Notes under the pieces: generated by a model
What the model was told of the DNA's origin: nothing
Databases searched by the model: none
What the model saw: the letters and a program-made list of their open reading frames with translations, nothing else
Position numbers and translations under genes: made by a program
Source of the DNA: Agroathelia rolfsii
Taxonomy: Eukaryota > Basidiomycota > Agaricomycetes > Amylocorticiales > Amylocorticiaceae
Assembly (NCBI GenBank): GCA_018343915.1
Contig: JABRWF010000004.1
Coordinates: 1,798,001 to 1,862,000, forward strand
Reading direction: 5' to 3'
Length of the DNA stretch: 64,000 nucleotides
In this document: piece after piece, positions 1 to 12,234 of the stretch
Layout of the letters: each line of letters begins with the position of its first letter
Position numbering within the stretch: the stretch's first letter is position 1

Positions 1-613
1 TGAACCAACAGACGAAACTCACTAAGTCCTGGATAGTGGGAAATCTAGCAGAAGGGTTGATGCCAGCAAATCTCTGTATACCTGTGTTATACGCACTTTT
101 CCATCCATTTATTCCAGTACGGAATAACTGTAGCCACTTGTGTCTGTTGTAACATGATTTCGGATATCCAGACCTACGATAAGTGTCAGCATCATATTAG
201 AGAGCAACTGGTAACTTGGCGGCGGGTATAAGGGTGAGGTATACCTCGTATGCCCTCTGAGCCTTTTCTTCAGGGCTTAGATGAGGATTATAGTTCTTGC
301 GCCATGGCATACCACGTGAATCGCGCACGCCAGAAAACCAATGTAGAAGAGCTACTTGTATATCTTTGGGAGATGCTAAGATATGCCGACCGACAGAATG
401 TGAAGCAGGCAATTTAGATACACTTGCATCTACTGATTTTGTATTGGCAGCTGTAGCTTTGCGTGTTGCCTTATGTTTCGCTGTACTTGCAGACGATTTA
501 CTAGCGCGACCAGATGCGCGTTTCCTCTTTGGTGCAGTAGGTTCAGAGTATGCGCTATCATCACTATAGTCGTCCTCTCCAATTTTGGAGGCAGTCCTTC
601 TTCTTTTGACCAT
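1..613 (-). CDS. MutY-type adenine DNA glycosylase (MUTYH), N-terminal part
   Basis: This gene encodes a nuclear base-excision repair enzyme that removes adenine mispaired with 8-oxoguanine; the window holds only its 5' part and it runs off the left edge. The first exon (613 down to about 240) has a basic, low-complexity N-terminus with KRRR and PKRKR, which looks like a nuclear localisation signal, followed by a start of the glycosylase fold (LLHWF, then GMPWRKNYNPHLSPEEKAQR). After a GT-AG intron the next exon reads WISEIMLQQTQVATVIPYW, the hallmark MutY/HhH-GPD segment, and a further exon starts FPTIQDLA. The catalytic Asp and the iron-sulfur cysteines would lie outside the window. It is divergent from the SURF4 gene with 225 bp between start codons. 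The family call is firm from the MLQQTQV segment; only completeness is unknown. Confidence 0.93.
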
Positions 614-838
614 GAGCCAGTCTCAACGAGTGGAGCTATAGTCAAATAATTAGTCGTGTGGAGTGTAGGGAAAGCAAGCAAATCCGCAATGTCAAGCATC
701 ATATCACGTGCAACATGGTACATCATATCACGTGGGATTCGAAATCCGGCGCTACCCCGCCACGTATCATCGCGTTTTGCAACTGAATCCATTGGACAGT
801 GTCTCGCATCTCGCTCTTTTCGCTTTCGCTAGTCCGCC
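614..838. promoter_or_regulatory. Shared divergent promoter of the MutY and SURF4 genes
   Basis: The two start codons are 225 bp apart and point away from each other, so both promoters must lie here. The stretch holds a 14-bp direct repeat with CACGTG cores (separate entry), a further CCACGTATC site near 760, and a pyrimidine-rich tract just before the SURF4 ATG. I see no clear TATA box on either side, which fits housekeeping genes. Confidence 0.6.
697..734. repeat. Two identical 14-bp direct repeats with E-box core (CATCATATCACGTG)
   Basis: CATCATATCACGTG occurs at 697-710 and again at 721-734, a spacing of 24 bp from start to start. Each copy ends in the palindrome CACGTG, the binding core of bHLH factors in fungi. 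The exact repetition inside a short divergent promoter suggests a paired factor site, although a local duplication without function is possible. Confidence 0.6.
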
Positions 839-2076
839 ATGTCTTCGCGCATTAACATTGCTCGACCATCTTCGTCTTCAGCTTTCACTTCGGGCGCCAA
901 CTATGACCCGCATGGCTTGAGTAACTCCCGCCCCTCTTCCGGCTACCGTGCGGCCAACCCAGATGATCCCCTCGAGAAACTTCGTGCCTTCGGAAGACAG
1001 ATAGAGGATTATGTGGAGATTTACTCCCAGCCATTGAAGCCCCACTTGCCGGCAATTGCGCGCTTCCTCATTATCGTCACTTTCTTGGAGGACTCATTAC
1101 GCATTGTCACCCAATGGGGTGATCAAGTATGGTACTTGAACAGGTATGCCTTTTCTCTCATGTATTATACAGGGCGAATCATAACCCACTCAATCCAAAA
1201 TACAGACATAGAAGCTTTTGGAAGTTCTTTGCGAATATTTTCTTGTTCTTCAATGTCGCCGTATGTCTCTTTCTCGCCCAATTAGTTGTATGACTTTCTT
1301 AAACGGAGTTTTTTTATATATGAAATAGACTATGTTGGTCGCCTCTGGGGCCATAATGACAAAACGTTACACTGAATTCGCCTGTGCTGGTCTCCTCGCT
1401 GTTGTTATCATTCAAGGTTTCGGTTATGGTCTCATCTTCGATCTCAACTTTTTCCTTCGCAACCTCAGCGTGATTGGTGGCCTTTTCATGGTCTTCTCCG
1501 AAACCATGGTCAACCGTCGCTCTAACTTCGCCGGCTTGCCTTCCATCAGCGAGAACGACCGCAGAAAATAGTGAGTGGTTTCTTTGCATTCAAGAATATG
1601 ATTTCTCATGGTCTCAATTTGTGTCCAGCTTCCTTCTTGCAGGTCGTGTCCTACTTATTTTCCTTTTCCTTGGCTTCATCATTCAGGGCGAATGGAGTCT
1701 GCTCCGTGTCTTCGTCTCTCTTGTTGGATTTGCCGCTTGTGTTATGGTCGCCGTTGGCTTCAAAGCCAAGTGGTCGGCTTCTTTCCTGGTCATCGTTCTG
1801 AGTCTTTTCAATGTTTGGGCCAACAACTGGTGGTCTGTTCACTCTGCCCACCCGCAGAGGGATTTCCTCAAGTACGTATACTTTCTAGAAGTGCTCATCC
1901 TTTGCTCTAAGCAACTCGCCAGGTATGACTTCTTCCAGACACTTTCCATTGTCGGTGGCCTCATTCTCTTGGTCAACATCGGACCCGGTAAGTTAACTTT
2001 GTTCATCAATCAACCAAAATTCTCATGATCGTACACAGGTGGCCTCTCCGTTGATGAAAAGAAAAAGACGTATTAA
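839..2076 (+). CDS. SURF4/Erv29-family ER cargo receptor
   Basis: This is a multi-pass membrane protein of the early secretory pathway that collects soluble cargo into COPII vesicles. The N-terminal exon (839-1143) ends in a segment with PLKPHLPAIARFLIIVTFLE and LRIVTQWGDQ, typical of SURF4. Later exons give AGRVLLIFLFLGFIIQGEW and NNWWSVHSAHPQRDFLK, with several hydrophobic helices. Introns are short GT-AG introns (starting at 1144, about 1282, about 1570, about 1872 and about 1987). The protein ends DEKKKTY, a KKXX dilysine signal at the very C-terminus that serves COPI-mediated return to the ER, as in the known family. About 300 residues, the usual length. The start is the first ATG of the conserved frame. 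It shares its promoter with the MutY gene. Confidence 0.93.
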
Positions 2077-4180
2077 GCGGTCAAATCTTGACCTGAGTAC
2101 CTTGCATTATGGATTAGCGTGCAATGTATTCCAATATCGTACATCGTTATTTATGACTTCTTGTTCAAGTTTCTACAAATTATGCATTTCAAATGCGAAA
2201 CCCTCCAAGCCAATGCTGTTTGTATTGCCTGATGTACGTTTGAAACACGCTAAGGGAATGTGATTGTGATGGTTCTGATGGATCGGTGAACAGAGTGTTG
2301 ACTAGCATCGGTGTTTGTAAAAGAGAAGCCAAATATGTACAAACACAGACGATCATCCTATATGAAAAAAAAAATCACTCTTGCTTTCCACAACACACGA
2401 CAGCAGGCTGAAAGCTGCGAGGCTCGCTCCCGGCGGCAAGACGTCCCATCGACGCTCTTGGATTTTTGCGAGCGGGCTAAGGTCTGAGCATTCTAGCTCC
2501 CCTCTGGACAAGTTCTAGCTGGACTCTCGGTTTATTGCCGGGCAGCGACGTATCAGAAAGTCGGCGCTATCATTCTCTGTTGCCCAAAGATCTCGTTTCA
2601 AGGAGGGAGGGCTATGTGTGATGGTGTCTTGGAATTCGTCGCGGGAGTAGGGTGATCGTAGTATATCCTCGACTCAAGTTGATTCCTTGTGAGTCTTCCC
2701 ACACGAGGATGCTCGATCGTCCTTGAGTGCACTTCGCAGCTCGCGTTCACTTCGACTTTGAGAAGCGATCTCCTTCCTCGGGAGGAAGATTGCCCACCTC
2801 AATGTTGAATTGCGAAACTCGATTCAGACTACTCTTAGTCTGCTGCTGTGTATTTTGCAACTCTCCGTTGCACATTATTTTTTGATCCCCTTCCTCGTTC
2901 ATCGAGATGTTTTGCGCTTTTGCAATACACACTTTTTCTTTCATCAGAATTGGAATGGGTTTTTCTGTTGACCATGCATAGGCTACAGCTATGTTCATAC
3001 TTGTTGTTTGATTTAATTGATTGATGATGCCTGCAAGGGTTAGTACATGTATGTCAGTGGATTACACTCGACATTTTAATAAATAAGAACTGCTGTCCTC
3101 AATTAGTACATTTTGGATCTGATGCCGCCTTGTTATCCCCACTATTGGTAATAATCTTGCCACGTCAATTCAATCTTCATTATTGTGATCACAATTGAAT
3201 CCAAGCCATATAACTACACCCTCATTGATGTCGACAGATCATCTGGCGTGCACCTTTCCCTTATGAACTCTTCACCGTCTGGCGCCTAGCTTTTTATGTC
3301 CGCCGTCGCCGTTCCAGAACACTATTAATAATAATGTTTGATCATCGTGCATTGGGGGTTTACGTAGAGATGTTGCTGTCTCCTTATAAGACAGAACCTC
3401 AATATCCTTGTCTTTATCTGAGTTCATTTTCTAGGGTGCATCTGAAGGGGTTGGGTAAGTCTTCCATTGGATTGGAACGTGGTGACCTGCCCAGTTCATT
3501 CATGAACTTGCATCCATGATGATTCGTCCCAGGCCATTCATCCAACAATTCTGGCCTGTCCGCGGGTGAATACAACAAGCACGAAGACTGCAGTCTACCC
3601 TGTCGAAGTTCAATGGAGTAAATCCTAGTCGGTCTAATCATTGGACACTTGAGAAGACCACAAGCCAATACAAGTAAAAGTTATTGGTGATGGTGCTCTC
3701 TTCCGAACTGAAGCTTATCAAGGCCGCGGAGGGATGGATGGAGCTTAAGGCTATCGACAATTCATGGCATTCTCGAGGCCAGACTTCATTGGCACGCGAG
3801 CTGCACGGGCTATGGACTCGGATGCACAGCTGCTTGAATGAAGACGATAAGTTTCGATCAAGGCTATACTTGCAAGGATCGTCTAGCATCATACTGCGTG
3901 CGTGTATTAGGACGTAATTCGACCATGCAAACAGCCAGCAGCTTATAGCTGGCGACGAAGCAGCAGAAGCTGTCGGCCTTCAGAAGAGCCGGGATGCCGG
4001 TCCGGCTGCGAGAACCCTAAAAAACAGATTGCCCATGACGTCACCGTCCGACAAGGCCCCCATTTGGAATTTAAATCAAGTTTCGTGGCTTGTCGTATGG
4101 CAACTTTTCTCTCTTCTTCAAGTTATCATCATCGACGCCCTCTGAGCGCTTTTCCTAGTCTACAGCAGTCACAGATCAGC
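2077..4180. other. Gene-poor spacer with weak open frames
   Basis: This 2.1 kb holds the SURF4 3' end and the dehydrogenase promoter. On the minus strand, 2380-3000 is GC-richer than its surroundings and open for 50-80 codons in more than one frame, but stops interrupt each frame and I recognise no domain. Another stretch at 3684-3917 (+) is open for 77 codons without recognisable similarity. No tRNA or transposon ends were seen. Confidence 0.4.
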
Positions 4181-5790
4181 ATGTCTTCCGATACGATGCG
4201 CGCTTTGTGGTACCACAAGGTGAGTTGTGTTCCTTCGAGGTTGGCTCTGGCAGCAGCTCATCGCGGGTGAAATATAGCCCAAAGATTTCGAAATCAGGCA
4301 GGTTCCTGTCCCTCAGGTCGGAGACGACGACGTTTTGCTTAAAGGTATATGCAATACATATTCTTGTATTTATCTTAGCTGCTAACTCCCTGATCACTCC
4401 TAGTTACTGTGTGCGGTGAGTTCGGAAAACAAATCGAGATTACATGACTGTAAGGCATTCATCTCGAATTCCACAGGTGTATGCGGCACGGATGGGCACA
4501 TCCACGACGGAGAATTCATATCCAAATTCCCTGTAAGTTATTTACAGCTTTTATGTTCATCATGAATTCGCTCATCAACATATGTTTGTTCTTGGTAGCT
4601 CATTCCGGGACACGAGGCAGTTGGTGTCGTAACTAAAATGGGTAAAAATGTCAAGGGGTTTGAAATCGGCGATCGCTGCGTCGCTGACGTAGGAATTTCT
4701 GTATGCTTTTTCTTTTGCAATTGTGAACCATTACGCAAGGGATTAATTGCTCGCATCATCAGTGTGGAAACTGCTTCTTTTGTCGTCGTGGTGATACATT
4801 ACTCTGCGAGAACTTTGACTGCCGTGGTGTAACTCTCGATGGTGGTTTTGCTGAATACATTACATAGTACGTTTCAAACCCAATCGATGCAAAAAATATA
4901 CTGACGAGAAACAGCAAGCAAAATAAGCTTTATAAAATCAAGAACATCTCTGATGAAGAGGCCACCCTTCTTGAGCCTGCCGCATGCGCCATCCATGGTC
5001 TTGATAAGCTCAGTCCGCCAGTAGGCATTGAAGGTCTGTCCCCTAAATATTAATTTGCTTGCTCCTCTGTCTCAAATTAGACAGTGCTTCTTCTGGGCGC
5101 TGGCCCTACCGGCCTTATTTTGGCACAGCTGCTCAAGCTCAATGGCGCATCCCGAGTGGTGATCGCTGCCAATAAGGGTGTCAAGATGGATCTTGCCAAG
5201 GACCTCGACTGTGCCGATGAATATATCGAACTGGACCGTCAAAATCCTCAGGCACAATGGGAAAAGCTTAAGGCAGATAACCCTTATGGATTCGATGTCG
5301 TCGTAAGTTTCGTTAATTTCGTTTTGCACATACAGTAATTGTACTCACATAAATTCTAGGTTGAAGCTACTGGTGTCGAGAAACTTGCTAATGAAAGCAT
5401 CAACTATGTCCGCCGTGGCGGAACGTTAATGATTTACGGCGTCTACGAAAACTCTGCTCTGGTTCATTGGCCACCGTCCAAGATCTTCGGGGATGAGATC
5501 AAGGTATATCGTACTACTCGACGCTCTTGCTCAGAATATTTACGCAACAATAATTCAATCATAGATCATTGGTTCGTTCTCTCAAACCTACTGCTTCCCA
5601 CGTGCCGTAGCGTACCTAGACAGTGGAAAAATCCGCTTGAAAGGCATGGTATGTACATATTCTTTCCATCTGATAGACCTTTGATGAACATTTTGTCTAG
5701 GTGACGGATACCTTCCCGTTGTCTGACTACCAGGGCGCACTCGATAAGATGAACAGTCGCGGGGCGGTGAAAATTGTCATCAAGCCTTAG
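4181..5790 (+). CDS. Zinc-dependent medium-chain polyol/alcohol dehydrogenase
   Basis: This enzyme should oxidise an alcohol or polyol with NAD(P); it resembles fungal D-arabinitol dehydrogenases, so a sugar-alcohol substrate is plausible but not proven. About nine exons join to a complete MDR protein: [13 protein letters not shown], then [18 protein letters not shown] (catalytic zinc Cys), IPGHEAVG (catalytic His-Glu), [15 protein letters not shown] (four structural-zinc cysteines), and the Rossmann motif [17 protein letters not shown]. The C-terminus reads [12 protein letters not shown]. All key residues are present and the length, about 350 residues, is normal. The start ATG lies directly before the first conserved strand. 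It stands alone, with no related gene next to it. Likely cytosolic, since no targeting signal is visible. Confidence 0.9.
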
Positions 5791-6417
5791 ATCGTTGAGC
5801 GGAATGGGAGATGACTGCAGAGACGTCCATATCGCGAGACGCTCATTGTCATTCTTGTTTTGTCATCGCCACTTGAAACCATGATACCATAGAACACATA
5901 AAGTAAACAACAATGTGTAATATAGCCATTTTGCGCGCATATACAAGGTACATTCTAAAACCATGTGCCTTTCAACTCGTATATCGAACGTAGAGAATCT
6001 TTCAACTTGGGCAAATAAGGGGTTGTATGAGTTTTATAGGCGGTGCCTCATGAATTCCCCCTGCTCTTTGTCCGCAGATACCTTGACGATGGTACTAATA
6101 TGTAATCCACAATGAGCATATCTCTTGATTGATGATATCCATGAATATCATACAAAGTCTGGGCTGGGGTCATCACGGAAATCAGAAGATATGATGCTGT
6201 TTAGATTTCTGTTTGATTTTGATTCAAGGTTTTGCTAAGGCCGTGCTAGATCACAAGAGTAATGATTTAGTGTCACAAAGGAGCGGTTCCAATCAAGTAG
6301 CCAGTGTCAATGGGAACAAGGGGAAGGCAGAGAGAATTGAGAAAACAAAAAGGTATCCTTCGAACTTCAGACCATAACGTCGTAATAGTATACATTAGAG
6401 GCAACAACAAAGCGCGG
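5791..6417. other. Intergenic spacer between convergent genes
   Basis: This 0.6 kb separates the 3' ends of the dehydrogenase and 7TM-A. It is AT-rich and I see no gene, repeat or RNA in it. Confidence 0.6.
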
Positions 6418-7661
6418 CTAAACGCTGACAATTGATGAAGTCAATGGGTGCTGACTTTTCTCGGCGAGGCCTCCTTCTATATCTTGAAGGCTGTTCTGAG
6501 TTCTGAAGACTGATACCTGATCCTGACAACTGCTCAGAGCAGGACTTCTAGGCCCTCTTGAGCGCTGCATATCTGGGGATGGACGGGGCGCAAAAGCAAT
6601 TGTACCCAGCTGAGACAATTCAAGTGAGGTCCGCTTGTTCCATGCAACGCCCATTGCAATGCGCAGAATAATGAGCTGGGGTGTCAAAGCCTATTTTATA
6701 AGAGTTTATGATTGTTCGTAACACATTCGTTAAAAGACGCACCCCAATTCCTAGCCAAGTAAGAGAGACAGCAAGGCCCCATTCGATGTTCTTGATGGCT
6801 CCCACAATAATCACAAATATGCCAATTATTGTCCATGGGGCAGCAGACTCGATGAGTATAGCAACTATGCTGGTATATGGCTGGGACATGTACAAGTCGG
6901 TGTGCTTCCGTGCACGTCGAGCTACGAGAAGGATTTTGATGGATATCATTGCGGTGACCATGATGTTAACGGCAATGGTAAGGCCAACAGCACTCAAGCT
7001 GACTCTTGAAAGTAAGACTAGCTCGTTCGCTGGTAAAAGATTCTCTACGATTGATAAAACTAGAAGGCCAAATGTTTTCAGTAGTACCGCCTGCTATTGA
7101 TCAGCTGAACTAACTTAGGAACGCGATCGAGCATAGTATGGGCGCAAGGATAATCCAGATACGTGACTCAAATACGACATAGCAACGATAAATCTAAATG
7201 TCTCATAATATGTATTGTGTTAGAGTAGGAGATAAGTGGAGAAACTTACAAGGAGAGCATCGGCAAGGACATTTGCCACTGTCTGAGCCAAGCTGCCCGC
7301 GATTACATACCACCCCTTGATGCTGTGCTCCTCATAATACACCAAGGGATCGACTTCGTCTCGATGAACAATCCACATGAGCTGACCCAGCAGCGGCATG
7401 CTTACAAATACGATAGTGTTAAGGAAAACAAGGACCCCTCCAAACGAGATATAGAAGAATCTTCTGGACCGGGTGGTCTGAGCACTAGTTAGGAGCACTC
7501 GGACTGATATGAAATAAAGTGTAAGGTAGACTCCTTGGGAAGGCACATTTAGCAAGTCTCACAATACGATTGTTGAACTCACCATAAATGATAGCTGAGA
7601 GTATTATTCCAATATACAGCGAACCCTCGAATTGAAGCTCTAAGGAGTGAATGGACGCCAT
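6418..7661 (-). CDS. Seven-helix membrane protein, paralogue A
   Basis: I do not recognise a named family, but the gene is one of six paralogues in the window. Five exons assemble: 7661-7583 (MASIHSLELQFEGSLYIGI, ending IIYG with a phase-1 intron), an exon with FYISFGGVLVFLNTIVF and ANVLADALL, a short exon IYRCYVVFESRIWIILAP, a loop/helix exon LSAVGLTIAVNIMVTAMIS, and a last exon starting ALTPQLIILRIAMGVAWNK. I count seven hydrophobic helices and a hydrophilic, serine-rich C-terminal tail of about 75 residues (FAPRPS, ending SSIVSV). The design recalls a receptor-like protein, N-terminus outside and tail in the cytosol, but topology is inferred. Closest within the window to paralogue F (same EGSLYIGI start and AWNK after helix seven). 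Confidence 0.8.
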
Positions 7662-8694
7662 ACCAGTGGTGTCGGGTGAACCAGCCCAAAGAACAATCCA
7701 AGTATCAAAGCACTTTTTGTAGTCAGCCCACAACTATACGCATAGCGATCATGGGATGGCCTAGAACAGATGGCCATAGCGACGACATCTTTAAATGATA
7801 TGCCCGCCATTTCCCATGGGGGGTGGTGTTTGGCCTCTGGATGGTCACGGCCGGTACTTTCCACTGATAGTAACTGTCCTACAGAGGAGCGACACAGCTG
7901 CTGATGTATCATCATGATGGACCTTACAATGATGAAAATTAAGGATTCACCGAATTTAGCGTGTGTCCACCGGAAATGCGGCACTCCTCCGCAGGCTGAA
8001 GAACAAGATAATTTGATACATTGGCACAGCATTTGACCTGAGGTTGATGAGACTGAAGTCCGGGTCTAGCGATCCGAATCAAGCAAAAGTAAGCAGAAGC
8101 CGTACGTATCCGAGTCGGTCTGTGTTATTAATCATGCAAGATGCTATGCTTATCTACAAGACTTTAAGATCTTGAGGCATTGAGGACCAGAACATTCCCA
8201 TTATCATGTCAGTGACATCGAGTCGGATTGACTTGAGTGGCCGGGCAATAGTTCCAGATATGAGGTCTGCATGAGGAACAAGTTGAACGCGGCAATTTAC
8301 AAGTTGGCAGTATAGGTCCAATGGTCATCAACTTGAAGCTTCAAGAACTTCAAGTCACTAGCATCACTGAGCCAGGCTCGCGCATTATCCGCTAGTCACG
8401 TGGCTCCATTTTCGCCATTTTACTCCCAGGCATTTGTGCGCTTCGAAAACAATTGATTACTAGTATGAGTATAGTAATATGCATACACTCAATTCGCTCG
8501 GCGAGTCGAACGCAGGCCTGCAGGCTGATGCCAATGTAAATGTAACGAGGATCTAAGTTATATTGCACCTAGTTTCCCTGGTTGAAAATGATGAATTAGA
8601 ACTATATTACTATTACATACATATACCAAACCTTCTGGCCTCAGGGCAATATATAAATCGCAAAGAAATATAACAAACAATGCGCCACCAGTAG
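7662..8694. other. Intergenic spacer upstream of 7TM-A and downstream of Sec5
   Basis: This 1.0 kb holds the 7TM-A promoter and the Sec5 3' region. A minus-strand open stretch (7640-8032) overlaps the 7TM-A first exon in another frame and shows no domain. I see nothing else. Confidence 0.5.
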
Positions 8695-11600
8695 CTATTT
8701 GTGACTACCTTCCTTTTCTTTATGCCGTGAACTACCGGACTTTTTTTCCTTGTTGGTTCTGAAACAAAGGAAATCAACACCCGTTGAGCGACGCGTATCT
8801 GCCAATATTTTCTTGACTCCATCCAGCTGCTGTTGTAAATTTTCATCGCCCTGTCGTCTAGAATATGCCTGAGATATTTTGTTGTATAAGTCGGACAGTG
8901 TCTTAGCTGCTGGTGGGGTAACATAGCGGCCCAAGGTCTGGTGCATAAATTCGATCTCGAGTGTCGCCTATTTCAAGGATGCTGCGTCAGGATTACTGTT
9001 TCTTTTATGCGTCGAATGTCTTAGATTCATACCCTCAGCATGCCACCCATGCCGAATTTCTTCACTTGGCGGAAGCATCTAAGGGCTTCATCGGCTAGGG
9101 CTTCAACGAGTACGGCTAATGTCCTTTCCAGCAGTCCATCGGCAGCAGCAGTTACTTGTGCGTGTACGCTGACAATGAACACCAAAACTTGATACATGTA
9201 CGGGCGTATTTCTTGGCAGATATTAAGACACATGGAATATCAATTCAAAGAAAAGGCAATTCACCTGTCGGTGGTGGAGTATCATACCAATCCATCTTCT
9301 CATCGAGTACACCATTTTGTATATGTGCCGTCACGACAGCAACACGAGGCTGGACATAACCATTGAAGAGCTTTTCGTCCAGGGATTGGACGACAGAATT
9401 CAGAGTCTACAAGGAAAGGACTCAGTATTGGAGTAAAAGGTGAGTGGAGACAACCAACTTACATTTCGGTCTTCAGGAAGGGATATTCCGAATGCAGTCT
9501 CAAGTTGAGTGATCATGCTGGGGATCAAGGTCGCTTGCATGTAGGTCAAATTCGATATGACCAGGAGCAACCGAACGTCCTAGGAATGGTCAAATTCTGT
9601 CTGCTTTATTTCAAAGAGGACTACGAACTGCGTCATTCAAATCCAGCAGCTCCGTTTTACTAATTCCGTGAATTTGTGTGGCTACATCGCGGCTCTTCAA
9701 AGATCCTGTAGCAACTGCCGACGGATCTGTTCCGTCTGTGCCTGCTGCAAGTTTCACCATTCCATCCAAAGCAGCATACAGCGCATCGAGGAATGATCTG
9801 GTAATTTTGTTGATGAATGCCGGGGCGACAGTGTTTTGTCTGAGCGCGCGCATCGAAGAAGCTTGGGAAGAAAGTTCCACTCCACCCGATAATTTAAATG
9901 TGACAGTGGTGTTATAACGCTGGAAGACCTCGATCTGATTAAGATACTCGGTGTATGTAGGATCTGAAGCGGCAGTTATCCATGCCTCCAACTTGTGAAG
10001 TATCTTCGCATCTGTGGAACAGTAGTAAAACTAAGATTGAGGCTATTGCTCGACCTGAATAATGAAAAGGAAACGCACCACGAAGCCAGGCCCTGCTGGA
10101 AATATCAACGAATCTCCATCGCGTACTTTCCAGAAGGTTCTTCAGCACCTCTCCAACTTCGGAGGAGGCTATATCTATGCTGTTTATCTCGTTAACAGCA
10201 TCCTGTATTTCACCTAGTATCTTCATCAAATAATGCCCTGCCACCAGAGAGTTGGAATATATAGGGATTGTAGGAGGTAAAGATGGCTTCGATGAGGTGA
10301 AAGTGGGGGAGGTCATTACGGCCATATCACTGAGGAAGAAAAATTCTGATATGTGGGAAATGTATGCTTTCACTATATCCGATGCCATTGTACGACATTG
10401 CGAGGGGCTCCGACGATTGGAGGCATTAACCTTGATGGGGAAAAATATATTAGCCAGGTATAATACGACTTATTTACAAAATCATCACCTTCTTGAACTT
10501 GCCGTCTAGATAGCTCTTGGCCACTCTCCAGAAGTTGGGTAGTGTAGCAAGTATGACCTCAGAAACGGCTTTGGTTAGGTCCCAAAGTGCTTTCCAAACC
10601 TCGTGCCCATTCATTTGAGCTATGTACTCTCAATATAGGTCACATTGTCTGATAGGAAATCACTTACAAACGACAGAATCAGATTGTTTCGTTTCCAATG
10701 CTGCTATGCCTAGCCGAAGTTGTTCGCCCAAGCTCTCGTTCAAAGTTTGTGTTGGGATATCCAATGGTGCTTTCTCTACTACGGCTATAGGACACTACTC
10801 AGTGGCAGTCAAATCAAGATAGGCAATTCAAGCTAATACTCACATTTAACATTCACCATCGCTACCTCATAGACTTTCTTCATCTGGTCTAGAATATATT
10901 TGTGTTGGTTATCGAAATAGGTCCACACTGGATCCTCGGATACGCCCATATCCAGAAGAATCCTTTTTCGCAGTACATATGTTAGCAAATGAGCGGATGA
11001 GCAGAAAAACCAGCCTACTCAATTGTTTTTTCTTGGTCCTCAACACTCCTTCCTGGTTCTTTTAGCCTTGCAAAAAGTACATTGCGCATTTCACTCATGA
11101 CTTTTTCTACAGAAGCCCAGACCTTGTCGAGAATTCGCTTTTGCTGCTGTTGAGCGGCTGCCGGAGTTTTTCCATCTTTCTGAGACGGTACAGGCAACAG
11201 CTGACCAGGTCGCGACTCTAACATGAATTTTCCTTTATTATAGTCACGCATTGCAGCATCATAACGCCCCTATGACAGGCAAGTGAATGAAGGAAAATTG
11301 AATGGAAAGAAATGACACACAGCTTCAATGGCCTCTGCCAGGGATCCCGGCAAGTTGAAGAAGAATTTCGAACGCTCGAAAACAGCGAGTGTGGTACGAA
11401 GTTTCTGTGCTTTGGAGGAGTTTTCAAGCACAGGTAGGAAAACCTGGTCGGCTTTCACCGCAGCCTCTTTTTATAAAATGATTATTAAGCACTAGAGAAG
11501 AAACGAAGAAATGCAGCATACGCTTGAGGTGATCACGAAGAGGTTTGGAAGCATATTGTGCTGATTCTGCTAAAAGCCCATCTTTCATCTCTAGATAGAG

Positions 11601-12234
11601 GGCTACAGAGAACGTTGTTAAGGTATAGGCTCCAGTGAGAAGAGAAGAATGGGCTTACCATCGGTCGACGATTTTACAGCTACAAAACGATCGAAATTAT
11701 CTTCGACTAATACCCGAATTGCTTCAGATCGCGAATCAATAGAAGAGCGAAGATGGGATATTCCAGCTGACAAGTCTTGAAAGTTTGCGTTTGGATGGAC
11801 AGCAGAAAGGAAGCTCTTTGGATTGAAGGATTTCGAAGATACGAGGACGGCAGCTCCTAATTATGCCATTCAGCACCGTTTGAAACAGGTAAACCATATT
11901 ATACGCACGGGTATCCATATCCATATCTTTCACACTAATAAAGTATCATCAATATCAGAGAGATGGATATAATAACCAATGTTTACTCTATCACAGTCCC
12001 GAGGCCTAAAGGGTCACCCTCTCCTTCGCCGTGTATGGTTGAGCTGGTGAGAGCGCCAGCCACAGAGTCTTCCAAGTCGTGATCGACTTCCTCCCATTGC
12101 CTTGATAAACATAGAACTGGTCAACCAAACCGGCGCCCCTTGAAGAGATGCTGGGCGTACGTTGGATTGAGGGTAGAGATCTTATAAGCTTTGAGTAATG
12201 TGGCTTCGTCAGTTGCAAAGTTCAACTTTGGCAT
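8695..12234 (-). CDS. Exocyst complex subunit Sec5
   Basis: Sec5 is a subunit of the exocyst, which tethers secretory vesicles to the plasma membrane at growth sites. The N-terminus is [20 protein letters not shown], then across a phase-2 intron [14 protein letters not shown] and [10 protein letters not shown], a layout typical of fungal Sec5. Next come [22 protein letters not shown] and [20 protein letters not shown]. The C-terminus has [53 protein letters not shown] and a final [20 protein letters not shown] followed by a Lys/Ser-rich tail. The gene has more than ten exons separated by short introns, and I did not place all of them. Expected length is near 900 residues, as in relatives. The start ATG at 12234 opens the conserved MPKLNF frame. 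A single-copy housekeeping gene. Confidence 0.88.

Noticed and set aside
7640..8032. 130-codon minus-strand open frame upstream of 7TM-A
   Set aside because: It overlaps the first exon of 7TM-A in another frame and has no recognisable domain.
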